From DASQZK01 sp963771005 (lineage in GTDB: Bacteria; Bacteroidota; Bacteroidia; Bacteroidales; GCA-2748055): a stretch of DNA of 64,000 bases. Where the stretch lies: the NCBI GenBank assembly GCA_963771005.1, contig CAVYRO010000002.1, forward strand, positions 1,488,001 to 1,552,000, read 5' to 3'. Within the stretch, counting starts at the first letter, position 1. Every line of letters starts with the position of its first letter. The position numbers and the translations under genes are program-made. Shown here piece by piece: positions 27,350 through 35,425 of this stretch. The notes below the pieces were generated by a model that ran no database searches, had not been told where the DNA came from, and saw nothing but the letters and a program-made list of their open reading frames with translations.

Positions 27350-27932
27350 AATTATTGACTGATTTTTTCAGTTTGTTGTAGATCTCGAGGCAGGCCCATG
27401 CATCCGTCGCCGCGTAAACCATCTGTGCTTCGGTCAGCGTGTCGGCCTCCCAGTTTGACAGCTGGGCGGATTTTGAGATCCTGATGCCAAGTACGATCGC
27501 CGATAATTTCCTCAGCCCGTTACTTTCAATGTTGAACTGGTTTGAATATTCCTGGAGGTCAATAAATCCACGGGGAGTGAACCGTTTGACCAGTTGAAGC
27601 TTGCCAATATCATCACGAAGTGCAACCCCAACCTTCCTTATATTTTCATTTTCAAAAAAGGAGATCAGGGCCGGCATGAAACCGGTATAGATTGTCCTGA
27701 TAAGATACACTTCCGAGGGTATCGCGATCTGTATAAGGGAGACATGGTTCAGCTTCCCCTTTTTAAAGCTGGGCTTTGTCTCCGTATCAAATCCCACCGT
27801 ATCAAAGGCGGTGATCTTTTCCATTACCTGGTCCATATCAGCCGGATTCTCCACGATCCATATCCTGCCATTGTATGCCCCCGGTTCAAGCTTATTTATT
27901 TCCTCCTTACTGATATCACTGCTAAAGATCAC
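27336..27932 (-). CDS. 3'-5' exonuclease (RNase D/DnaQ-like fold)
   Basis: A 198-aa exonuclease-domain protein with the DEDD-type residues: Asp and Glu in VGFDTETKPSF (ExoI), Asp in VGVALRDDIGKL (ExoII) and Asp in the ATDAWACLEIYN helix preceded by Tyr (ExoIII, YAATDA), giving a DEDDy signature. I place the start at the GTG at 27932, because GGGAGG lies six bases before it and the residues upstream translate the preceding gene in another frame. It overlaps that gene by 11 bp and rlmI by 14 bp. DNA or RNA substrate cannot be told from sequence. Confidence 0.8.
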   Translation of the reverse strand: MIFSSDISKEEINKLEPGAYNGRIWIVENPADMDQVMEKITAFDTVGFDTETKPSFKKGKLNHVSLIQIAIPSEVYLIRTIYTGFMPALISFFENENIRKVGVALRDDIGKLQLVKRFTPRGFIDLQEYSNQFNIESNGLRKLSAIVLGIRISKSAQLSNWEADTLTEAQMVYAATDAWACLEIYNKLKKSVNNYGKD

Positions 27933-28578
27933 TGTCACCTCCCAAATCTTTTTGGCGCCTTGAGATAAACCACTCGTCCGTGTTGATCTCCTTACCGCCG
28001 TGTTTTTCCTCCCACTCACTGTCCATCCTGTCGAGTGTGTCTTCATCCCTCAGCATGATCCGGTGGAGTGCGGAAGAAACCCTCAATAGTTTTTTTCCCC
28101 AATACGTCTCGAAATTCATCCTGCACTCCCAGAGTGCATCATTCATGATCTCATCCGTGCCGTTGCGGTACAGCTCGACAAAATCCCGGGTATCCTGGAA
28201 AATATCGGCCAGGTCTTCGGAAACCTCCCTGGTGGTGAGCTCTGCCCTGTCATATTCCTCATCTTCCGGGATATCGGTATATTCATTCTGGGACCTCAGG
28301 ATGAAACGCACCCGCTTGTAAACGGATGCCCAATCTTCTTCACTCACGAATTTCTCATTCCCTTCCTCATAAACGGGCTCCGGGACCGGAATTCTCAAAA
28401 GGGCAGAATACATTGAAGGCATGATCTTCAAAACAGAAGTCACAAATTCTTTGCGGTCTGTTTCCCTTTCTTCCATCAGCAACGATGTAAAATGTCCTGC
28501 CTGCCTGACAAAGGCAAGGACTTCATCGGAATATACCATGTCATGCAGTTTCCCCATTGCTTTCCGGATCTTATGCAA
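27922..28578 (-). CDS. DUF5063 domain protein
   Basis: A 218-aa acidic, helical, soluble protein. From about MVYSDEVLAFVRQAGHF to LHRIMLRDED it fits DUF5063, a Bacteroidota family of unknown function. It is the first gene of a three-gene operon with the exonuclease and rlmI, the frames overlapping at both junctions. From memory this neighbourhood recurs in Bacteroidota genomes, which points to an RNA-related role; that is inference. No signal peptide. A repeat element begins about 20 bp upstream. Confidence 0.7.
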   Translation of the reverse strand: MHKIRKAMGKLHDMVYSDEVLAFVRQAGHFTSLLMEERETDRKEFVTSVLKIMPSMYSALLRIPVPEPVYEEGNEKFVSEEDWASVYKRVRFILRSQNEYTDIPEDEEYDRAELTTREVSEDLADIFQDTRDFVELYRNGTDEIMNDALWECRMNFETYWGKKLLRVSSALHRIMLRDEDTLDRMDSEWEEKHGGKEINTDEWFISRRQKDLGGDSDL

Positions 28579-28599
28579 AGTTACAAATTATTTATATTC

Positions 28600-28672
28600 T
28601 TCGTTCATCGAATTGACCGGTCCCTGAGCGGAGCCGAAGGGCCATCGAGTTTTCTTTCTAATACTATTTAGC
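28600..28672. repeat. Single arm of the 2244-2500 inverted-repeat family
   Basis: The sequence matches the right arm of the large element (GACCGGTCCCTGAGCGGAGC, then CGAAGGGCCATCGAGTTTTC) and ends ATACTATTTAG. No inverted partner is found, so it is a solo arm. It lies between the recQ stop and the DUF5063 start, touching the recQ end within seven bases. Confidence 0.8.
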
Positions 28673-28678
28673 TTCTCA

Positions 28679-29950
28679 TTACTGCTCCTGATGCCACGTG
28701 AAGGAATTAGTGCCCGTCTTCACAATTTTGCCATGATCGAGCAGCCACCGAAATACCCGGGTAAATTTTCCCTGCGGTTGCTTCAGGCTTTCGGCAAGCT
28801 CGGTAATGCTCATGGATTTTCCTTCCAGTTGTTTCCGGATCCCTTCAAGGATCAGTTCAAAATGTTCTTTGTCCACCGCCGGATCATTCTCCTTGAGACA
28901 TACATCGCATTGTTCGCACCGGGGTGGATTTTTTTCTCCGAAATATTCAAGGAAAAACCGGCTCCTGCATTTTGTCGTCCCGGAAGCATAGGCAATCATG
29001 GTCCGGATACGTTCGATGAACCTTTCTTTCAGGAATTTATATGTTTCCGCTGAGAAACGGAGGCTTTTCCGGTCGAGCCTCTCCTCGATATATGTGATTA
29101 CAGGATTCCTTTTCCTGGGAATGTAGGTGATGATTCCGTATGAAGAGAGTTTGGAGAGATAAGTATATACATCATGGGGTGTGATTCCCGATCTTTTTGC
29201 AAGGAGGTTTTCGTCGACAGGTACGAAAGATGAGAATAACCCGGAATACGATCTTAGCAAAAGTTTGATAAATCCATCAAAATGGACATTCGAGACCTGG
29301 AATTTATAAAGATCGTCGCGTACGACCTTAAAGTGTACTCGGGAAGGATTGTTGATCTCATCGCTCAATTCAAGGTATCCTTCACGTTGCAGGATCTGCA
29401 GGCTGTTATGCGCGATCAGTGCATTGAAATGATTCCGTGTAAGAAAATCGGAAAGGATAAAATCAAAACTCTGGCCTTTGCCGCTGCCGGTGGCCAGTTG
29501 AAAATAATTACCCAGCGCATGGTATACCTCGCGGATCGTGGATATTTCAGGAAATGAAGTGACGATCCTTTGTTCGGCCACGCGTTTATCGGGCTCACTG
29601 TACAACAGTACGGCCAGGGCCGGTTCCTCATCCCTTCCTGCCCTTCCCGCCTCCTGGAAATAGGCTTCAGGGGAATCCGGCAAATCGGTATGGACCACGA
29701 ATCTCACATCGGGCTTATCGATCCCCATGCCGAAGGCATTCGTAGCAACGATAATGCGGGTTTTTCCCCTCTGCCATTCCTCCTGCCTGGCACTCCGGAT
29801 TTCATAGCTGAGACCTGCATGATAATAATCGGCGCTGATCCCCTGCTGCGTTAAAACCCGGGCGATCTCGCGCGTTTTTTTCCTGCTCCTGACGTAAACG
29901 ATCCCGCTGCCCCGGATGTCACCGGCAATGTTAAGCAACCGCCTCATTTG
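28679..29950 (-). CDS. recQ: RecQ-family DNA helicase, C-terminal part (intact frame)
   Basis: This part holds the second helicase domain (GSGIVYVRSRKKTREIARVL, GISADYYHAGLS, TRIIVATNAFGMGIDKPDVR, YFQEAGRAGRDEEPA), then the zinc-binding module (Cys in KCRSRFF, CEQCDVC) and a winged-helix tail. The arginine finger QEAGRAGRD is present. There is no good HRDC domain at the end, as in shorter RecQ paralogues. The frame is clean from about 29950 to the stop at 28679. The residues before that in the same frame are artificial because of five upstream indels. The repaired gene would be 636 aa. Confidence 0.9.
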   Translation of the reverse strand, partial: QMRRLLNIAGDIRGSGIVYVRSRKKTREIARVLTQQGISADYYHAGLSYEIRSARQEEWQRGKTRIIVATNAFGMGIDKPDVRFVVHTDLPDSPEAYFQEAGRAGRDEEPALAVLLYSEPDKRVAEQRIVTSFPEISTIREVYHALGNYFQLATGSGKGQSFDFILSDFLTRNHFNALIAHNSLQILQREGYLELSDEINNPSRVHFKVVRDDLYKFQVSNVHFDGFIKLLLRSYSGLFSSFVPVDENLLAKRSGITPHDVYTYLSKLSSYGIITYIPRKRNPVITYIEERLDRKSLRFSAETYKFLKERFIERIRTMIAYASGTTKCRSRFFLEYFGEKNPPRCEQCDVCLKENDPAVDKEHFELILEGIRKQLEGKSMSITELAESLKQPQGKFTRVFRWLLDHGKIVKTGTNSFTWHQEQ

Positions 29951-30590
29951 TCCTCTACCGGGTCTACCCTGTATGTAATGTTCTTCCGCTCGAAGCTTTT
30001 TCTGAATACCCTTTTTTCCGGAAGGCAAGTTTTTCCATAATATCGTCCAGGACTTCGGGTGTGGCTGTGGCTGTCAGCGCCAGGAAAGGCACTCCCGGAA
30101 TGGATCTCCCTGAGTTCGGCAATCTTAAGATATGAGGGTCTGAAATCATAGCCCCATTGAGAGACACAATGTGATTCATCAATGGCGACAATGACATACC
30201 TTCATCTTCCCGATCCTGACCCTGAACATCTCCGTAGCAAGCCGTTCCGGCGAGAGATACAGGAATTTAAAATCCCCGAAAATGCAATTATCAAAAGTTA
30301 ATATCGATTTCCTCCCGTCTTAGCCCGGAATGAATGGCAACCGCCCTGATCCCCCGCCTGTTAAGATTCTCAACCTGGTCTTTCATAAGGGCGATAAGAG
30401 GGGTTATGACCAGGCATATTCCCTCCATCGCCATGGCCGGTACCTGGAAGGTCAGTGACTTTCCTCCGCCGGTTGGCATAAGGCCCAGGGTATCGAAGCC
30501 CTCCGACACGGACCGGATGATATCCTCCTGCAACGGCCGGAAATCGTTATAGCCCCAGTACTGGGCCAGTATTTTCTGAAAGTCGGGCAA
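29948..30590 (-). pseudogene. recQ: RecQ helicase N-terminal part, five single-base frameshifts
   Basis: The first 90 residues read normally (NDFRPLQEDIIRSV, Walker A MPTGGGKSL, LVITPLIALMKDQVENL), from a TTG start at 30590 with AAGGA six bases before. Then the frame breaks five times: one extra base at 30293-30296, at about 30198-30202 and at about 30097-30103, and one missing base at about 30008-30017 and at 29948-29950. Between breaks the family sequence is perfect (FGDFKFLYLSPERLATEMF, IVAIDESHCVSQWGYDFRPS, FLALTATATPEVLDDIMEKL, KSFERKNITYRVDPVEDK). Correcting them gives exactly 637 codons. Confidence 0.85.
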
Positions 30591-30914
30591 TGATATCCTT
30601 TGTTAAGATTACAGTTTTAACATTTTTTAAGATTTCTTATTTCTTAGGGTAATCAGCGTTTCAGAAATCAGCGTCCCGGAACTTTATTTTCATGCCGTAA
30701 CAAGCCATATAGCATCTGTATGTCAATATGTTACACTAATAAAAAGTTAACCAGCCTGCATTTTGATCCCGGGGTTTGGTTCTTTTTCTCACAGGCTGTA
30801 TCATTACATACGGCATCAGTACAAAGGTAACGCATCGACGAAATAAAAAAATCTGGTCGTGATTCTCTATTTTTTTGTAATTTCACACAATTTAAATTTA
30901 ACCAAAATACATCA
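30591..30914. other. Intergenic region upstream of recQ, no gene seen
   Basis: AT-rich sequence between the divergent recQ start and a small plus-strand ORF. I see no repeat module, hairpin with T-run or open frame worth reporting. Confidence 0.4.
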
Positions 30915-31118
30915 ATGTCATTTACAGAGGATAATATAATTTCTGAAGGTCTGATTTTTGTCCGTGAAAAAGGTATCCGTGTGATTCACAAAAATATATC
31001 TCCCGAAGTAGAGGCAGCCCGGACAAGGAAGGTGAAAAGGGCTGGGAGCGTTAAGTTCTTTGTTCCTGTTACAACCCATCGTGATGCCAGGATGAATGAT
31101 GCGACCTTCAGCCGCTAG
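30915..31118 (+). CDS. Small basic hypothetical protein
   Basis: A 67-aa ORF from ATG (MSFTEDNIISEGLIFVREKG) with a basic second half (EVEAARTRKVKRAGSVKFF). I do not recognise the family. There is no signal peptide, membrane segment or cysteine motif. It precedes the parvulin cluster by 62 bp on the same strand. Codon use looks like its neighbours and no larger frame overlaps it, so it may be real. If translated it could bind nucleic acid, but that is only suggested by charge. Confidence 0.4.
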   Translation: MSFTEDNIISEGLIFVREKGIRVIHKNISPEVEAARTRKVKRAGSVKFFVPVTTHRDARMNDATFSR

Positions 31119-31180
31119 AAAATAAGAAGACCGAAATTCCGTTTATTATTGCACCATTAAAAACAATAACGTATTTAATT

Positions 31181-33160
31181 ATGAAGAAATCAGTCTCTTT
31201 TCTTATCATACTTTGCTTTATCCTCGCCCTTCCCGTTCATGCACAAAGCAGCAGGGACTATCATGACGACGTACTCATGACCATTGGCGATAAAAAGATC
31301 ACCGCGGGCGAATTCGAACGGATCTACAGGAAGAATAACGATGAGAGCATGGCACAGAAACAATCTGTGGAAGAATACCTCGACATGTTCATCAATTTTA
31401 AGCTGAAGGTTATTGAGGCCGAAAACCGGGGGTTGGATACCACACGAGCCTTCCTCGATGAATTCAATTCCTACCGTGCCCAGCTTGCACGTCCCTATCT
31501 TTCGGATCCGGACGCTGTGGACCGTTTTGCACATGAAGCTTATGAACGGATGAAGAAAGAGATCCACGGAAGTCATATCCTGGTAAGTCTCGATCCCAAA
31601 GCATCCCCTGAGGATACCCTTTATGCCTGGAACAAGATCATGGATATCCGGCAACGTATTCTCGACGGTGAGGATTTCGATAAGGTTGCCAGGGCAACAT
31701 CCGATGATCCCTCGGTCAAGAGAAACGGCGGGGACCTGGGCTGGTTTACGGTCTTCCGGATGGTGCTCCCCTTCGAAGATGCTGCATACAATACTCAGGT
31801 TGGCGAAATCTCAATGCCTTTCCGCACTCAATTCGGATACCATATTTTAAAAATCCAGGATGTAAGGCAGGCCCGCGGAAATGTACATGTTGCCCATATC
31901 TTTGTACGGGCACCCCAGTCCCAGGATCCGGGGGAAGCCGCAGCAGCTAAGGAAAAAATATACGCTGTTTACGACAGTCTCAGGAACGGATCCTCTTTTG
32001 CAGATCTGGCCCGGAATAATTCGGATGACCGTGTTTCTGCCGAGAAAGGCGGTGAACTGCAATGGTTCAGTTCCGGCCAGATGATCGAAGAATTTGAAAA
32101 TGCCGCGTTTGCCCTGAAAGATACAGGTGATTATACCGAACCTTTCCAGTCTTTCTACGGATGGCACCTCGTGAAACTACTGGGGAAAAAAGGCATCGGG
32201 ACCTTTGAACAGGAAAAAGCCAATATCATTCCCAAATTTGGAAACGGCCCTCGCGGCTTCTTGCGGAAACAGGCTTTCATCGCAAAAATGAAGGAGGAAT
32301 ACAACTACAAATTTAACCCTGCGAATTTTGACAAGGTAGTTTCCCATGTAGACACCTCGGTTTTCAGCGGAACATGGGAAAACAACATTCCTTCCTCTAT
32401 TTCAAACCTGGTCCTTTTCACCATTGCCGATCAGAAAATGAAAGCCGGGGAATTTGCGGCATATCTTGAAAAGAGTCAGGCTAAGACAAATCCTATCAGT
32501 CTTCCCATATACCTCAATGATATGTATGATAAATTCGTGGAAGAAAAATTAACTGCCTTTGAAGACAGCAGGCTTGAAGAAAAATATCCTGAATTCAGGA
32601 ACGTGCTCCAGGAATATCACGACGGGATCCTTCTTTTTGATCTGACTGATAAACTGGTTTGGTCTAAAGCGGTTAACGATTCTGCAGGGCTTGAAAATTA
32701 CTACGAAAATCACAGGAATGAATACATGTGGGGTGAAAGGGCCGAAGCATACACCATCACCGTCAATGACAGCACGGTTCTTGGCGAAGCCCGGAAACTA
32801 ACAGAGAAAAAAGGCAGCAAAAAGAATTTCAGCGAGGCATACCTCCTCTCAAAACTCTGCCCCGGCGATACCGTACCCTGCGTAACCATGGAATACGGAC
32901 GGTTTGAGAAGGGGGATAACGTGAATGTGGACACTACCAACTGGGAGAAAGGGATTGGCAAAACTTTCGTTAAGGAAGGTAAACCCGCATTCATATATAT
33001 TAAATCCGTTCTCCCTCCCCAGGTGAGGAAACTTGAAGAAGCCCGCGGACTTGTAACCGCCGATTACCAAAAATTCCTGGAAGATAAATGGGTAAGCGAA
33101 TTACGGAATAAATACCCGGTTCACATCAACAAGGATGTACTGGCAAAAATCAGGGATTAA
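31181..33160 (+). CDS. Periplasmic peptidyl-prolyl isomerase with two parvulin domains
   Basis: A 659-aa exported folding factor. A signal peptide (SFLIILCFILALPVHAQ) is followed by a SurA-like N-terminal helical part. The first parvulin domain (about 125-225) has SHILVSLDP, DGEDFDKVARATSDDPSVK, GGDLGWF and TQFGYHILKI. The second (about 230-335) has VAHIFVRAPQ, ADLARNNSDDRVSAEKGGEL and SFYGWHLVKL. A long C-terminal region rich in charged residues follows. Such proteins help outer-membrane proteins fold. It is first of a four-gene run ending with an OstA-like protein; the next gene starts three bases after its stop. Confidence 0.85.
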   Translation: MKKSVSFLIILCFILALPVHAQSSRDYHDDVLMTIGDKKITAGEFERIYRKNNDESMAQKQSVEEYLDMFINFKLKVIEAENRGLDTTRAFLDEFNSYRAQLARPYLSDPDAVDRFAHEAYERMKKEIHGSHILVSLDPKASPEDTLYAWNKIMDIRQRILDGEDFDKVARATSDDPSVKRNGGDLGWFTVFRMVLPFEDAAYNTQVGEISMPFRTQFGYHILKIQDVRQARGNVHVAHIFVRAPQSQDPGEAAAAKEKIYAVYDSLRNGSSFADLARNNSDDRVSAEKGGELQWFSSGQMIEEFENAAFALKDTGDYTEPFQSFYGWHLVKLLGKKGIGTFEQEKANIIPKFGNGPRGFLRKQAFIAKMKEEYNYKFNPANFDKVVSHVDTSVFSGTWENNIPSSISNLVLFTIADQKMKAGEFAAYLEKSQAKTNPISLPIYLNDMYDKFVEEKLTAFEDSRLEEKYPEFRNVLQEYHDGILLFDLTDKLVWSKAVNDSAGLENYYENHRNEYMWGERAEAYTITVNDSTVLGEARKLTEKKGSKKNFSEAYLLSKLCPGDTVPCVTMEYGRFEKGDNVNVDTTNWEKGIGKTFVKEGKPAFIYIKSVLPPQVRKLEEARGLVTADYQKFLEDKWVSELRNKYPVHINKDVLAKIRD

Positions 33161-33163
33161 GAA

Positions 33164-34015
33164 ATGCAAATTAAAAAACCCGGTCTCTTGCTATTCCTTC
33201 TGGTTGCACTTTTCGCCTGTGACGGAAAGAAACAGTCAACAGAAGAAAATCCTGTGGCCAGGGTGAACAATACCTTTCTCTACCGTTCAGATCTTATGGA
33301 GCATGTCCAGAAGGGACTTGCTCCCGAAGACAGTGTAAAGACCGTACGCAGGCTTGTCGAGGAATGGGTGAGGAACCAGCTCCTGTTGAAGCAGGCGGAA
33401 GATAACCTTCCGGATACCCAGAAGGATGTCAGAAAGCAGGTGGAGGATTACCGGACATCCCTGATTATTTTCAAGTACAAACAGGACCTCCTTGCACAAA
33501 ACCTGGATACTATCATTCCGGAAAAAGAGATTGAATCCTTCTACCAGGAGAATTCTTCCAATTATATTCTGAGTTCGGATGTGGTGAGGGTGAATTATGT
33601 AAAGGTCCCTCTGAAGGCTCCCGAAATAAGTAAGGTAAGAAAATGGTACCGGTCGGAGAAGGAGGAAGATCTCAGGGAATTTCAGGAGTATTGCAATACA
33701 TTCGCGGATAAATGCATCATTGACGACGGCCACTGGATCAGGTTCGCCGACCTTATCGCCGAAACGCCGCTGAAAATAGACAATCCCGGCCGCTACCTCA
33801 ACTATAACCGGAATATCGAGACGAGTGATCAGGAATTTTATCATTTCATCCATATCATCGCCAGGATCCCTGAAGGTGAAGTTTCGCCGCTCGAACTGGT
33901 TAGGAACAATATCCGGAGTGTTCTCATGAACAAACGGAAGATCGAATACTTACAGGACCTGGAAAATACCGTTTACAAAGAAGGACTGAGCCGGAACCAG
34001 GTCGAAATTTATTAA
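33164..34015 (+). CDS. SurA/PpiC-like lipoprotein without an obvious catalytic parvulin domain
   Basis: A 283-aa lipoprotein: signal peptide with a lipobox-type Cys (LLFLLVALFACDGK). The N-terminal half matches the SurA chaperone region (VARVNNTFLYRSDL, LVEEWVRNQLLLKQAEDN). In the second half the parvulin fold signature is degenerate: the LAxxYS and GGDLGWF motifs are not seen, and DDGHWIRFADLI replaces them. It probably acts as a chaperone rather than an isomerase. It lies between two catalytic parvulins in a tight operon (3 and 14 bp gaps), suggesting they work together. Confidence 0.75.
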   Translation: MQIKKPGLLLFLLVALFACDGKKQSTEENPVARVNNTFLYRSDLMEHVQKGLAPEDSVKTVRRLVEEWVRNQLLLKQAEDNLPDTQKDVRKQVEDYRTSLIIFKYKQDLLAQNLDTIIPEKEIESFYQENSSNYILSSDVVRVNYVKVPLKAPEISKVRKWYRSEKEEDLREFQEYCNTFADKCIIDDGHWIRFADLIAETPLKIDNPGRYLNYNRNIETSDQEFYHFIHIIARIPEGEVSPLELVRNNIRSVLMNKRKIEYLQDLENTVYKEGLSRNQVEIY

Positions 34016-34029
34016 GCACTAAAAAACAA

Positions 34030-35379
34030 ATGAAGCATCATTTTAAATTCCTACCCATACTCCTTACCCTTTTTACCGGTCTGACTGCCGGGGCGCAGCC
34101 AGGCATGATAGACCAGGTGGTGGCTGTGGTCGGTGATTATACCATTCTTCAATCCGACATCGAGAGCCAATACCTCCAGATGAAGGCGCAGCGTATCCAG
34201 GAACCTGATTTAAGATGCTATATTTTCAGGAGCTTCCTTGAACAGAAACTCATGCTCGATCAGGCCCGGATCGACAGCCTTGAGGTTTCGGAAAGTACGG
34301 TAAACACCCAGCTGGATGAAAGAATGCAGTATTTCATCAACCAGATAGGGAGCCAGGAAGAACTGGAAAAATATTTCGGCAAATCCATACTCCAGATCAA
34401 GGAGGATTTCCGCGGATCAATGCGTGAACAGCTGATCACACAGCAGATGGAACAAAAGATAACGGGCGAAATAAAGGTTACCCCTTCGGAAGTGCGGAAG
34501 TTTTACAACAGCATGAATCCTGACAGCATACCCACAATAGATGCCCAGGTGGAAATTCAACTGATATCTGCTTATCCTCCGCTTAGCGAGGATGCCATTT
34601 TCGAGGTGAAAGAAAAGCTCCTGGACCTCAGGAAACGTATCATGGACGGCGAGAGTTTTGAGACCCTGGCCGTGTTATACTCCGAAGGACCATCGGCTTC
34701 AAATGGAGGAGATATCGGGTATATGGGCAAGGGTGAACTTGATCCGGCCTATGCCAAAGCCGCCTTTTCCCTTAAAAAAGGTGGCATATCAAAGATTATC
34801 GAATCAGAATTCGGCTACCATATTATACAGCTCGTCGACCGCAAAGACGACCGTGTCGATACAAGACATATACTGATGAAGCCCAGGATCAGTCCGGATG
34901 CAAGGCAAAAGGCAATTGCACGGCTCGACAGCATTATTGGGGCTGTCCGTAAAGACAGTATAAGCTTCTCCAATGCAGCCCGTTATTATTCACAGGATAA
35001 AAACACGGCCCTGAACAATGGACTGGTCGTGAATCCGCAGTCCGGATCGTCACAATTTGAACTCAAACAGCTCGATACAAAGGATTACCTTGTAGTGAGG
35101 GATCTTAAAGTTGGCGAGATCTCCGATCCCTACGAATCGACCGATGAAAACGGCAAGACCGTATATAAAGTCATTCGTTTAAAATCCAGGACGAATCCGC
35201 ATAAGGCCAACCTCGAACAGGATTATATTCTCCTTCAGATGATGGCACTGGGTCATAAAAAACAGCAAATTGTTGACAAATGGATAAAGGATAAACAGGA
35301 AGATACCTATATCCGGATCGACGATTCATTCATGGATTGTGACTTTATCAGGAACGGCTGGCTGAAAGCTGAAAACTGA
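34030..35379 (+). CDS. surA: SurA-type peptidyl-prolyl isomerase
   Basis: A 449-aa periplasmic chaperone/isomerase. A signal peptide (LPILLTLFTGLTAGAQ) is followed by the SurA N domain (IDQVVAVVGDYTILQSDIES, RSFLEQKLMLDQARIDSLEV). A parvulin domain (about 170-280) shows DGESFETLAVLYSEGPSASN, GGDIGYMGKGELDP and SEFGYHIIQLVDRK. A second, less regular one (about 280-375) begins DTRHILMKPRISPDAR. SurA assists beta-barrel insertion. The presence of this gene, two further parvulin-family genes and an OstA-like gene together indicates an outer-membrane biogenesis cluster. Confidence 0.85.
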   Translation: MKHHFKFLPILLTLFTGLTAGAQPGMIDQVVAVVGDYTILQSDIESQYLQMKAQRIQEPDLRCYIFRSFLEQKLMLDQARIDSLEVSESTVNTQLDERMQYFINQIGSQEELEKYFGKSILQIKEDFRGSMREQLITQQMEQKITGEIKVTPSEVRKFYNSMNPDSIPTIDAQVEIQLISAYPPLSEDAIFEVKEKLLDLRKRIMDGESFETLAVLYSEGPSASNGGDIGYMGKGELDPAYAKAAFSLKKGGISKIIESEFGYHIIQLVDRKDDRVDTRHILMKPRISPDARQKAIARLDSIIGAVRKDSISFSNAARYYSQDKNTALNNGLVVNPQSGSSQFELKQLDTKDYLVVRDLKVGEISDPYESTDENGKTVYKVIRLKSRTNPHKANLEQDYILLQMMALGHKKQQIVDKWIKDKQEDTYIRIDDSFMDCDFIRNGWLKAEN

Positions 35380-35425
35380 GCTGTTCCGGAACCCTGCCAT
35401 ATCGATCCACTGATAATACGAGGAA

